Below are positions 13,626 to 19,616 of a stretch of 26,350 nucleotides of DNA, in pieces. The notes beneath the pieces were generated by a model. That model did no database searches. It was not told where the DNA came from and worked only from the letters and a program-made list of their open reading frames with translations. The stretch is from a virus. Made by a program: the position numbers and the translations under genes. The stretch lies in the IMG/VR virus record IMGVR_UViG_3300023235_000114, positions 1-26,350 of that record; one strand, written 5' to 3'. Positions within the stretch are counted from its first letter, which is position 1; each line of letters opens with the position of its first letter.

Positions 13626-14798
13626 CTATCCCTTCATCACACCGAGCGGGCGCAGTTTCACGACCACTTCAACTAGGTCCGATTCCGCAGCTATCACTTC
13701 GTCGATGTTCTTGTACGCTCCAGGGGCTTCGCTGATGTCAGGCGTTCCCTTGCGTGTCTTACCCCAACCACCGAACACGATGCCTTCCATGTCGGCCTCG
13801 CACTCTTCTACCGTATGCGTCCGGTTGAACTCAGCCCGTCCGCTTGCCCTTCCAGCGCCGTGGCTGCAGCTCTCGAATGATTCTGGATTACCTAGCCCGC
13901 GCACGATATAGCTAGACGTTCCCATACTGCCGGGAATAATGCCAAGCTGGTCCTTCTTAGCCTGCGTTGCTCCCTTGCGATGTACCCACACGTTCTTTCC
14001 GTAGTGGTTCTCGATAGACGCAAAGTTGTGATGGATGTTGATCTCACGCATGAAGTCAGCGCCAGTCATCTCTCTGACTACGCTCTTGAATACCGTAAGC
14101 ATTGCATCTCTATTAGCCTGGGCGAACGCGAGTGCAAACTTCATCGCGTCGATGTACTGCGCTGCCTCATGGCTACCGATCGGAAGGAACGAAAGCGAGT
14201 CCTCGCCATTCCCTGGAGGCAACTGCGAATGCCACATTGCGCATCTCTTCATAGCCGCCTGGTTGTATTCCTTGGCAATCTTGTACCCGAAGTTGCGACT
14301 GCCACTATGGAGCATGAGCCATATAAGGCCGTTATCTCCCATCTGAATCTCGATGAAGTGATTGCCGCCGCCAAGCGTCCCTAGCTGTCGCCTTGCAGAT
14401 GCCAACTCTCTCTGAACAACTGGCAAGTCAGGGTCCTTATCAAATCCATTCCACGCTTGATCTTCCTTGTGGTGATTGAATCCTGTCGGGATCAAGTATG
14501 AAAGCTCCTCAAGAACGTCCTCGATAAGCCCAGCGTCCATTCCAGTAAGATTCGTTTCTACTGACGCCATTCCACATCCAATATCGACACCAACAGCATT
14601 GGGGATCACGGCATTCTCACACGCAATGACACCGCCAATTGGCATCCCATACCCTCGATGGCAATCAGGCATCAATGCTACGTGATGGAACATAACTGGA
14701 TGGTTCGACAGGTTGATTGCCTGCTGCATAGCGCCGTCTTCTACATCTTCGCACCAACTCTTTATCGGTATACGCCCATCAGTGTTCACCCATTTCAT
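13626..14798 (-). CDS. rtcB: RtcB 3'-phosphate RNA ligase
   Basis: 390 aa from ATG 14798 (MKWVNTDGRIPIKSW). RtcB joins RNA 2',3'-cyclic or 3'-phosphate ends to 5'-OH ends using GTP and Mn2+. The metal and catalytic residues are all visible: VGVDIGCGM (Asp72, Cys75), GTLGGGNHFIE (Asn146, His147), HSGSRN (His164), INIHHNFASIE (His256/257), IPGSMGTSSYIVRG, and the guanylylated histidine in SHGAGR (His313). The family is usually 380-480 aa, so it looks complete. It has its own TATAAT-type leader. No archease or RtcR is nearby. In phages such ligases are thought to mend host tRNA cut by anticodon nucleases; that role here is inference. Confidence 0.95.
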   Translation of the reverse strand: MKWVNTDGRIPIKSWCEDVEDGAMQQAINLSNHPVMFHHVALMPDCHRGYGMPIGGVIACENAVIPNAVGVDIGCGMASVETNLTGMDAGLIEDVLEELSYLIPTGFNHHKEDQAWNGFDKDPDLPVVQRELASARRQLGTLGGGNHFIEIQMGDNGLIWLMLHSGSRNFGYKIAKEYNQAAMKRCAMWHSQLPPGNGEDSLSFLPIGSHEAAQYIDAMKFALAFAQANRDAMLTVFKSVVREMTGADFMREINIHHNFASIENHYGKNVWVHRKGATQAKKDQLGIIPGSMGTSSYIVRGLGNPESFESCSHGAGRASGRAEFNRTHTVEECEADMEGIVFGGWGKTRKGTPDISEAPGAYKNIDEVIAAESDLVEVVVKLRPLGVMKG

Positions 14799-14820
14799 TT
14801 CATGCCTCCTTACTCGATAC

Positions 14821-14826
14821 ATTATA
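14821..14826 (-). promoter_or_regulatory. Promoter -10 box for rtcB
   Basis: A perfect TATAAT lies 23 nt upstream of the rtcB start, followed by AAGGAGG. No convincing -35 is found at 16-18 nt (the best, TGTGTT, matches poorly) and there is no TG extension, so a phage or host activator may be needed. A transcript starting about 7 nt downstream would carry a leader of only about 15 nt. Confidence 0.5.
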
Positions 14827-14851
14827 CCCGATCCGCCGTGCAGAACACAGT

Positions 14852-14956
14852 TTAGAACACCATCCACCGCACGAACGCGAGCATCCCCCACACGGCCAGC
14901 GATGCTAGGCTGATTGCTATCAGGACGCCGATAGTCCTGCGTGGGCCGGGGATCAT
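14852..14956 (-). CDS. 34-residue single-span membrane peptide
   Basis: ATG 14956 in an ATGA overlap with the preceding gene, AGAGG 8 nt upstream; stop TAA at 14852. Sequence: MIPGPRRTIGVLIAISLASL, then AVWGMLAFVRWMVF. A basic N-terminus is followed by one long hydrophobic helix (residues 9-28). Similar in length to the membrane peptide at 23229-23333 but without clear sequence identity. Function unknown. Confidence 0.55.
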   Translation of the reverse strand: MIPGPRRTIGVLIAISLASLAVWGMLAFVRWMVF

Positions 14957-15273
14957 GCCGTTGCCTCTGGATACTTCTTCATCAGCCGCCGCAGATTTGC
15001 CATGTCCTGCGCCTTTTCTCGGTTTATGCGCTCGGCATCTCGCTTTGCGTATATCTCGTCGGATTCTTCCTGACTGATTACTCCAGCCTTAATAAGCGAT
15101 AGGTTGCTCGGCTCGTCCTCAAACTCTAACTTGACACCATCATCGTAATCGTGTTCAGGCGTTATGTGGATGAATTCGCCGCCGCCAAGGTTGAGAATAA
15201 TCTCCCAACTCCTGATAACCGCGCCCTCGATTGTCTTCCCAGATATATCGTCGCCTAACTTAAACTGTCTCAT
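14953..15273 (-). CDS. Hypothetical 106-aa protein
   Basis: ATG 15273 with GAGGAGGTAAGAA upstream. The N-terminal half looks like a small beta barrel (FKLGDDISGKTIEGAVIRSWEIILNLGGGEFIHITPEHDYDDGVKLEFEDEP). The second half is helical and charged (EESDEIYAKRDAERINREKAQDMANLRRLMKKYPE). No known family. It overlaps both neighbours by 4 nt. Confidence 0.65.
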   Translation of the reverse strand: MRQFKLGDDISGKTIEGAVIRSWEIILNLGGGEFIHITPEHDYDDGVKLEFEDEPSNLSLIKAGVISQEESDEIYAKRDAERINREKAQDMANLRRLMKKYPEATA

Positions 15274-15449
15274 TTCTTACCTCCTCGTGAGGGATGAAAA
15301 TGGTTAGCCGGGCTCGGCATCATTGCCGCCATCGCAGACTTCTCAAGGCACGCCGTACAGTTCATGCGCCGCGGATGTATCTCCCAGCTATGGAACCGGA
15401 CGTTGTGTTCTGCGCCGCACTTCTCACACTCGTATCTGATGCGCTTCAT
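15270..15449 (-). CDS. Small zinc-ribbon protein (59 aa)
   Basis: Start ATG 15449 (MKRIRYECEKCG) in an ATGA overlap, with GGAG upstream. Two CxxC pairs (CEKC at 8-11 and CTAC at about 31-34) separated by a basic and His-containing stretch make a zinc ribbon. The tail is Met/Pro-rich and ends with RGGKK. Such proteins are common as unassigned phage accessory factors. DNA or RNA binding is possible but not shown. Confidence 0.6.
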   Translation of the reverse strand: MKRIRYECEKCGAEHNVRFHSWEIHPRRMNCTACLEKSAMAAMMPSPANHFHPSRGGKK

Positions 15450-15853
15450 TCGTCTCCAGGCCACTCGCCAGCGATCAATACACCGCCGCGCTTCTCATTG
15501 GCTATCTTGATGGCGTGTTCTTCGTCTCTTGCCCATACGTTGAACTCTACGTGAGCCGGATTGCCGCCATATCCTTGCACCACATTTCTGTCTGCATAAT
15601 CGCCGCTACACTCATACACATTTATCTTATTCGTCCACTTACTTAATGGAACATTGCCTTCTCTGTCCATCGCAACGCAGAATGCTTTCATACCAGCAGG
15701 ACGCTGCTTCAACTCCGAGTCTAAATCATACTCCTCGATGCGTTCATTGGCGTTGAAGTATTCAGCAGCATCTTTCGCTTTCTTGTATGTAGAGAACGCG
15801 CCGATAATCGTGTAGTCTTCGTAATCGCCATCACTTATCAGATAGACTTTCAT
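15446..15853 (-). CDS. Hypothetical 135-aa protein
   Basis: Start ATG 15853 with GGGAGGCG upstream; the ATG overlaps the upstream TGA. The N-terminus MKVYLISDGDYEDYTIIGAFSTYKKAKDAAEYFN resembles small phage proteins of the DUF7336 kind ('MKVy.i..g.yedy.i.gvfst.e.A..aa'). A later beta region (NPAHVEFNVWARDEEHAIKIANEKR) adds a second 'A...A...A' helix. No enzymatic residues seen. The family name is a guess. Confidence 0.62.
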   Translation of the reverse strand: MKVYLISDGDYEDYTIIGAFSTYKKAKDAAEYFNANERIEEYDLDSELKQRPAGMKAFCVAMDREGNVPLSKWTNKINVYECSGDYADRNVVQGYGGNPAHVEFNVWARDEEHAIKIANEKRGGVLIAGEWPGDE

Positions 15854-16128
15854 CACGCCTCCCATACCTGGCCGTCGTTCTGCGTAGGACTACTCCCCGC
15901 GCACCATTCGCACCACTCCTGATGGATAGCCAGCGGCACATACGGAACGTCTAGCACTAGCGTACCGGCGAGGCCTTCGTTAAGCAGGAACCGTTTCGTC
16001 TCGAACATGATTAGCCCCTTCTCAGCTAACGCGGCCAGCGTCCTCGGATTGTGTGCGCCCATCCGCCCTGTCGCTATCTCGCTGAAGCAATCACGCTGTC
16101 GCCCTCTAAGCCCTCGGAAGCGTTTCAT
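15853..16128 (-). CDS. Small winged-helix-like protein
   Basis: 91 aa, ATG 16128 in an ATGA overlap. Residues 5-40 (RGLRGRQRDCFSEIATGRMGAHNPRTLAALAEKGLIMF) follow the pattern of a short winged-helix reader ('l..rqr..l..ia.g....n.rtl.aL..kGLi'). The C-terminus has WCEWCAG, a possible metal pair, and ends with GQVWEA, whose codons hold the next ribosome-binding site. Probably DNA-binding; target unknown. Confidence 0.58.
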   Translation of the reverse strand: MKRFRGLRGRQRDCFSEIATGRMGAHNPRTLAALAEKGLIMFETKRFLLNEGLAGTLVLDVPYVPLAIHQEWCEWCAGSSPTQNDGQVWEA

Positions 16129-16136
16129 CGTTCACC
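16119..16136 (-). repeat. 18-bp direct repeat, copy 1
   Basis: Identical to 16304-16321. Each copy covers the stop of one tandem membrane-protein gene and the ATG of the next gene (transcript GGTGAACGATGAAACGCT). The two copies are 185 bp apart, about one gene length, and mark the ends of a tandem duplication. Confidence 0.75.
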
Positions 16137-16313
16137 AATCCTGCCCACGTTGCCAGCTCCCATGAATAGGCTAATCGCGGCGGCTGGTATCAGTCCTGAG
16201 AGATACCACGATATGCCAACGAATACAATCCCGTAGCAACAGCCAGCGAAGATAGCCGTCCACAGTATCGCCCACCTCGTCGCGTTCATGTGCCTGCCTA
16301 CCCAGCGTTTCAT
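16125..16313 (-). CDS. Two-span membrane protein, tandem paralogue B
   Basis: 62 aa, ATG 16313 overlapping the stop of paralogue A. A basic start (MKRWVGRHMNATRW) is followed by two hydrophobic segments, AILWTAIFAGCCYGIVFVGISWYL and GLIPAAAISLFMGAGNV, and ends RIGER. It lines up with the protein at 16310-16522: [R/H]M(N/H)A(T/G)RWA..W...FAG, then a second helix ending P[A]..AIS.FM.A.N..R.GER. So one is a copy of the other. Function unknown; inner-membrane location is predicted. Confidence 0.65.
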   Translation of the reverse strand: MKRWVGRHMNATRWAILWTAIFAGCCYGIVFVGISWYLSGLIPAAAISLFMGAGNVGRIGER

Positions 16314-16321
16314 CGTTCACC
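16304..16321 (-). repeat. 18-bp direct repeat, copy 2
   Basis: Second copy of the repeat at 16119-16136, spanning the stop of paralogue A and the start of paralogue B. A further partial copy of the end (CATCGTTCACC on the plus strand) follows at 16323-16333, giving a short local slippage repeat. Confidence 0.75.
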
Positions 16322-16522
16322 CCATCGTTCACCCATCCGCCTCAAGTTGACTGCCACCATGAACGCACTGATCGCGCACGCTGGCACAGTTATCACTAGC
16401 CACAACGTTGCCCAGCCCCATACAGTGACGAACAGATAGCCAGCGAATTGAACGCCCCAGAATGCCGCCCACCGCCCCGCGTGCATCTTTCTGCTGATCC
16501 ATATATCTAGTCGCCTAAACAT
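16310..16522 (-). CDS. Two-span membrane protein, tandem paralogue A
   Basis: 70 aa from the second ATG of the ATGATG at the junction (16522), because GGAGG is then 5 nt away. Sequence: MFRRLDIWISRKMHAGRWAA, then FWGVQFAGYLFVTVWGWATLWLVITVPACAISAFMVAVNLRRMGERWGER. Two membrane helices are predicted (about 19-40 and 42-60) with a basic C-terminus inside the cell. It shares the RW...FAG and AIS.FM.A.N..R.GER motifs with the next gene. Confidence 0.65.
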   Translation of the reverse strand: MFRRLDIWISRKMHAGRWAAFWGVQFAGYLFVTVWGWATLWLVITVPACAISAFMVAVNLRRMGERWGER

Positions 16523-16773
16523 CATGCCTCCTTTAGCTGCCGTATACGCGCATCAGTCTCAGAAATGGCATCTTTGCACTTAGCATTCTGATAATCCAGC
16601 TTGGCCTCTAGCCATTCCTTCTCTGAGTAGAATCTATTAAGGATCTTGTCACAGTCTTCACACACCTCAACGTATTCACTATACACATCAAACCTCACGT
16701 TCTTGTGAGGGCATTCGAGTTGCTTCACACGAATCTCTAGATTTCTCAATTTGAACATTGTCTTCTTCTTCAT
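16522..16773 (-). CDS. Small zinc-binding coiled-coil protein (83 aa)
   Basis: ATG 16773 (second ATG of ATGATG; GGAGG 5 nt upstream). A lysine-rich N-terminus (MKKKTMFKLRNLEIRVKQLE) is followed by a zinc ribbon CPHKN...CEDCDKIL with four ligands (C, H, C, C). A charged helix ends the protein (YSEKEWLEAKLDYQNAKCKDAISETDARIRQLKEA). No family assigned. The final KEA codons plus TGA encode the next gene's ribosome-binding site. Confidence 0.62.
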   Translation of the reverse strand: MKKKTMFKLRNLEIRVKQLECPHKNVRFDVYSEYVEVCEDCDKILNRFYSEKEWLEAKLDYQNAKCKDAISETDARIRQLKEA

Positions 16774-17624
16774 CATGCCTCCTTTGGAACGAAGTGAATG
16801 AACGGTTCTTCGCTGCCGTCTGGCCGCATCAGATGTCCGTTCTCGGCTCGGATGCCGTATACGGTTTTCGCCAGTTTGTACAGGCGATCACCGATAACCA
16901 TCTCGTCGCGGAGCTCTTGCTCGTATGCCGTCCGATAGTAGACTTCAGGCCGCGACCCTATCCGGTTGACTGTTCCTCGGATCTTGACGTAGAAGTATTC
17001 TCGCTTCGATCCATGCCCAGATTCCTTCAACAGACGCCGGTAGTCTGACACAGTAGTTCCATCTTGCCACTCGACGCCGTTATCCAGACTCTTAGCCCAC
17101 AGTGACGCCGCGCCAATCAGCCGTCGCGTGTCTAGTCCTTTCGACGCAAGGCATTCCCGCAGCGTCCTAGCGTCTGGATCCGTAGCGGCAACCACCTGGC
17201 CTAGTCTGTATACACGTTCGGCGATAGTTGAGTCCAGCATAGCGAACGATGATAGCTGCGTGAGTATCTCTTCGCCTTCTTCGGCGTCGTGTCGCAGATA
17301 AAACCACAGCTTAGACGTATCAACCTTGCCTACGCCATGCCCAAGAACATCCTGATTGTCAATCACACTAAGAACTCCATTGGATCTATCCCACTCAGCT
17401 ATCACAAGCTGGCCAGTCTCGACCATAACGTGTACATGTGCCTGTAGCGTTATGCAATTTTCCACTACATCTTTTTCATCGCTGCCACCAACGCCAAGCG
17501 GACGAACGTGATGGACTTCAAGATGTCTCCTGCCTTCCTCGGATCTGCCGTCATATCCCGTGATCTGACAACGATTACCATCTAGCCTCAACGCCTCCTC
17601 GCGTACTGCGTTACTCCGTGACAT
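16773..17624 (-). CDS. HNH endonuclease-domain protein with C-terminal unknown domain
   Basis: 283 aa. The start ATG 17624 (MSRSNAVREEALRL) is chosen because AGAGG lies 6 nt upstream; the upstream ATG at 17630 touches the ribosome-binding site. Residues 5-75 form an HNH module: GNRCQITGYDG, LEVHHVRPLGVGGSD, and VENCITLQAHVHVMVETGQL, with the usual His-His and Asn/His positions. The second Cys pair is absent, so structural zinc may be incomplete. The remaining 200 residues (TLRECLASKGLDTRRLIGAASLWAKSLDNG..., VKIRGTVNRIGSRPEVYYRTAYEQEL) are not known to me. It overlaps the ribbon-helix-helix gene by 14 nt and shares its promoter. Confidence 0.75.
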   Translation of the reverse strand: MSRSNAVREEALRLDGNRCQITGYDGRSEEGRRHLEVHHVRPLGVGGSDEKDVVENCITLQAHVHVMVETGQLVIAEWDRSNGVLSVIDNQDVLGHGVGKVDTSKLWFYLRHDAEEGEEILTQLSSFAMLDSTIAERVYRLGQVVAATDPDARTLRECLASKGLDTRRLIGAASLWAKSLDNGVEWQDGTTVSDYRRLLKESGHGSKREYFYVKIRGTVNRIGSRPEVYYRTAYEQELRDEMVIGDRLYKLAKTVYGIRAENGHLMRPDGSEEPFIHFVPKEA

Positions 17625-17766
17625 TCTCATCCTCTAGTGCGATCCAGAATCGTATCGCCTTCCTGATTGCCTCTGTCCGGTTATCTCGCGAATCGAGATA
17701 TGCTATCACGTCAGCGTCTGTCTCAACGTTGAGCGAGAAAGGGAACTGTCTAGTCACTGCTGGCAT
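17611..17766 (-). CDS. Ribbon-helix-helix DNA-binding protein (51 aa)
   Basis: ATG 17766 with AGGAGGCAAC upstream, stop TAA at 17611. Sequence: MPAVTRQFPFSLNVETDADV, then IAYLDSRDNRTEAIRKAIRFWIALEDENVTE. This is an Arc/MetJ-like layout: a beta strand (RQFPFSLNV), helix A (DADVIAYLDS), the turn RDNRTEA and helix B (EAIRKAIRFWIAL), close to the frequent pattern 'i.l....D.dvi..Ld...nRseaIR.Ai'. It sits directly behind a good promoter and probably represses it. The partner HNH gene follows in the same transcript. Confidence 0.75.
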   Translation of the reverse strand: MPAVTRQFPFSLNVETDADVIAYLDSRDNRTEAIRKAIRFWIALEDENVTE

Positions 17767-17787
17767 GTTGCCTCCTATGGCTTGTCT

Positions 17788-17816
17788 ATTATAGCATACT
17801 AGCTAACTCATCTCAA
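17788..17816 (-). promoter_or_regulatory. Strong sigma70-like promoter for the RHH-HNH operon
   Basis: TTGAGA (17811-17816) and TATAAT (17788-17793) are separated by exactly 17 nt, with TGC just before the -10 (extended -10). It is the best full promoter match in the window. It lies in the 41-base gap after the helix-turn-helix gene, with the -35 partly inside that gene's end. No clear palindromic operator is seen in the short leader. Confidence 0.75.
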
Positions 17817-18230
17817 TATCCCGTCAGTGTCTTCTCGTTGCATAGCCGGTTGTCTAAGCGCCCTCAGGTACTTGCCATTCGACTTACGAAACACCCGAGT
17901 ATCAATTACGCCCTCCACATCTCTGCGGCCATACGCAGCGCATACGTGAGCCAAGATAGCTTTATCGTGCGGCCATCGTTTCAGCCCGTCAGCCCACGCG
18001 ACGATCTTCCGCGTGTTGTCAGCCTTGCCGTGATGCCGTTCTCGCTTAACAGATAGATGATCCATAGCGTAGGCGTCAACGTCTGACTTCAGGAACGTGA
18101 TACGTATCCCGCCATCGGCACGCGACTCTCGCCTAGTGTCTGCCTTCGCTTTTCTCATCAGCTTTCTAGCGTGAGTGAGTGAGCAGTGAAGTATCCTCGC
18201 TGTCTCAGCTGTGCCTATGCGTTCATTCAT
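17808..18230 (-). CDS. Helix-turn-helix protein, MerR/excisionase-like
   Basis: 140 aa from ATG 18230 (MNERIGTAETARIL), overlapping the previous gene by 8 nt, GGAG upstream. Residues 4-55 read RIGTAETARILHCSLTHARKLMRKAKADTRRESRADGGIRITFLKSDVDAYA: an HTH_17-type reader with 'GtaeaArIL.cs...vrkl......GG..i.f.ksDVdaya'. The rest is basic, with ADGLKRWPHDKAILAHVCAAYGRRDVEGVIDTRVFR. It could regulate the phage or assist recombination. It is the last gene before the strong promoter. Confidence 0.68.
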   Translation of the reverse strand: MNERIGTAETARILHCSLTHARKLMRKAKADTRRESRADGGIRITFLKSDVDAYAMDHLSVKRERHHGKADNTRKIVAWADGLKRWPHDKAILAHVCAAYGRRDVEGVIDTRVFRKSNGKYLRALRQPAMQREDTDGILR

Positions 18231-18696
18231 CGTTCTCCACAACGCGCTCAACGAGCTTCTTGCCACAGTAATGGCAGAACTCCATATCATTGTCGGATGG
18301 TGTTCCGTCGTTCAAGGAGAAGTCATGGCCGCAATCTGTCTGCCACATGTCATTGGAATCGTCCGCCGGGTCATTGAGCCATTCGCACTCTTTAGGCTCG
18401 GTCGGTGGGGAGATGGCGGCTTCGCAAGTATCTATACTGCAAGCAAGCGCGTTGAACCACTCCGCAACTTCTGCGAGAGATTCCTCGCTATGCCCCGTAA
18501 CAGTCTTCACCCATTCTGCATGGGCACGGATAAGCACTGTGCTAGAATTGCCAGCATCGTCATCCACAACACCGATAAGCGCCTTATCCTTCGCAGCCAG
18601 CGCGGTTTCTATGGCTGTGAGTTCTTCCTTCGCTGCAAGTGCATCACGGATATCAGACCCATTATCTATGCACCTCTGAATCTTCTCAGTCTCCAT
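18223..18696 (-). CDS. Zn-finger-containing hypothetical protein
   Basis: 157 aa from ATG 18696 (METEKIQRCIDNG), which overlaps the HNH stop (ATGATG); AAGGAGGA is 4 nt away. The N-terminal half is alpha-helical (RDALAAKEELTAIETALAAKDKAL). Then a Pro-rich linker leads to the C-terminal zinc ribbon WQTDCGHDFSLNDGTPSDNDMEFCHYCGKKLVE, a module (C.H...C.YCG) found at the end of many small phage proteins. Function unknown. Confidence 0.65.
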   Translation of the reverse strand: METEKIQRCIDNGSDIRDALAAKEELTAIETALAAKDKALIGVVDDDAGNSSTVLIRAHAEWVKTVTGHSEESLAEVAEWFNALACSIDTCEAAISPPTEPKECEWLNDPADDSNDMWQTDCGHDFSLNDGTPSDNDMEFCHYCGKKLVERVVENDE

Positions 18697-19247
18697 CATT
18701 CCTCCTTCAACCACGCCCAGTTTCTTCCTGTAGAGATATGGCAAATCGTCGCCCGACAAACATGAAACCGTTTAGCAATTGACGCCTGGGTTTCTTTCGC
18801 TAGCAACCGCCGCCTGATTTCGTGGACCTTCTCTTCCGTAAGTACCGCGCTCCCGTGTCGTTCTCCGTGGACAGCAACTTTCAATCCATTGCGATAGGCG
18901 TGCAATGCGTTTTCTGACTGAGTCACGTATTCAAGATTTGTAGCTGCATTGTTTGGCTTAACGCCATCTCGATGATTGACTTCCTTCCCGTCAGGACATT
19001 CACCAAGAAACGCTGCTGATACAAGTCGATGAACCTTTACAGTGTGCTGACTCCCATCCTTATGCAATCCAACGTCCATATAACCACAATCGCCTAATGA
19101 CTCTTTCAGGATTCTTCCTACAAGCGCGCCTGGTCCTTTCTTCATCCTACGGATACGCCCTAGGTTGCTGACATCGTAGATGCCTTCATAGCCAACAACT
19201 GGCAACCATCGTTCGTTTTGGATAGATGTGTCTTGTGTCTCTGTCAT
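18696..19247 (-). CDS. NUMOD4-HNH homing endonuclease
   Basis: 183 aa from ATG 19247 (MTETQDTSIQNERWLPVVG) with GGAGGTAGAGAT upstream. NUMOD4 at about 12-35 (ERWLPVVGYEGIYDVSNLGRIRRM). HNH core at about 68-115: VHRLVSAAFLG, KEVNHRDGVKPNNAATNLEYVTQSENALHAYRNG, with the His-Asn-His triad visible. C-terminal HTH at about 135-178 (LTEEKVHEIRRRLLAKETQASIAKRFHVCRATICHISTGRNW), for target binding. It is free-standing; no intron halves are evident around it. It has its own promoter and a structured leader that could mask its ribosome-binding site (separate entry). Confidence 0.9.
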   Translation of the reverse strand: MTETQDTSIQNERWLPVVGYEGIYDVSNLGRIRRMKKGPGALVGRILKESLGDCGYMDVGLHKDGSQHTVKVHRLVSAAFLGECPDGKEVNHRDGVKPNNAATNLEYVTQSENALHAYRNGLKVAVHGERHGSAVLTEEKVHEIRRRLLAKETQASIAKRFHVCRATICHISTGRNWAWLKEE

Positions 19248-19334
19248 ATCTCTACCTCCTACAGTAGAATTGCAGGAGCCTTTCCCGTCTGTAGGACGGG
19301 CACAGAGTAGGCCCACGAGTCCAGCTCCCTGCAA
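19248..19334 (-). promoter_or_regulatory. Structured 5' leader of the NUMOD4-HNH gene (element B)
   Basis: Outer stem: TTGCAGGGAGC (19324-19334) with GCTCCTGCAA (19270-19279), 10 bp with a one-base bulge. Inner hairpin: CCCG (19297-19300) with CGGG (19284-19287), extendable to CCCGTC/GACGGG. Its loop TCCTACAG (19289-19296) is perfectly complementary to CTGTAGGA (19257-19264), which contains four bases of the AGGAGG site (19255-19260). An alternative helix GGGC/GCCC competes with the inner hairpin. Element A at 22645 has the same architecture with a different loop pair. A possible translation-masking pseudoknot; no RNA family recognised. Confidence 0.65.
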
Positions 19335-19338
19335 CATG

Positions 19339-19367
19339 ATTATACCACACCCACAGTAGGATCACAC
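19339..19367 (-). promoter_or_regulatory. Extended -10 promoter for the NUMOD4-HNH gene
   Basis: TGG followed by TATAAT (19339-19344) is an extended -10 promoter. The -35 position at 17 nt (19362-19367) reads GTGTGA, only 3 of 6 matches. The -10 ends 4 nt before the TTGC that opens the structured leader, so the transcript should start at the base of that stem. The same 4-nt spacing occurs at 22725-22730. Confidence 0.65.
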
Positions 19368-19368
19368 A

Positions 19369-19608
19369 TCATGCCCCCTTGAACAGATACTTCATCTTCT
19401 CTTCGTCTGATAGCCGACAGAATTTCTTCCACATAAACCAGAAACCAGTTGGAATGTTCCTCCGTGGCTCATGGTCTTTGCGCCGTAAAGGTATCGGACC
19501 GCCATAGCCATGGACCTCGAACAGGAAGCCGTCGTACTCGTAGATCGGATGGAAGCCGCAGACGAAGCCATCAGGTACGCATTCACTCTTCAGTCGTAGA
19601 CACGTCAT
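19369..19608 (-). CDS. Hypothetical 79-aa protein
   Basis: ATG 19608 with AAGGAGGCTC upstream, 8 nt after the dCTP deaminase stop. Sequence features: SECVPDGFVCGFHPIYEYDGFLFEVHGYGGPIPLRRKDHEPRRNIPTGFWFMWKKFCRLSDEEKMKYLFKGA. Aromatic-rich, probably beta, with three Cys and two His in the first two thirds. No family known. It is the last gene before the HNH element and its promoter. Confidence 0.6.
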   Translation of the reverse strand: MTCLRLKSECVPDGFVCGFHPIYEYDGFLFEVHGYGGPIPLRRKDHEPRRNIPTGFWFMWKKFCRLSDEEKMKYLFKGA

Positions 19609-19616
19609 GAGCCTCC

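Noticed and set aside
18211-18765. Long plus-strand open frame (184 codons).
   Set aside because: It is antisense to two well-supported minus-strand genes with ribosome sites, has no ribosome site itself, and its product has no recognisable motif.
19248-19334. The leader elements as HEARO/omegaRNA guides.
   Set aside because: Known HEARO RNAs are longer and accompany RuvC-HNH proteins (IscB/IsrB); the proteins here have no RuvC part.
19248-19337. An in-frame ATG at 19337 extending the NUMOD4-HNH protein by 30 residues through the leader.
   Set aside because: No ribosome site in front of it, it lies upstream of or at the predicted transcript start, and NUMOD4 proteins start near the chosen ATG.
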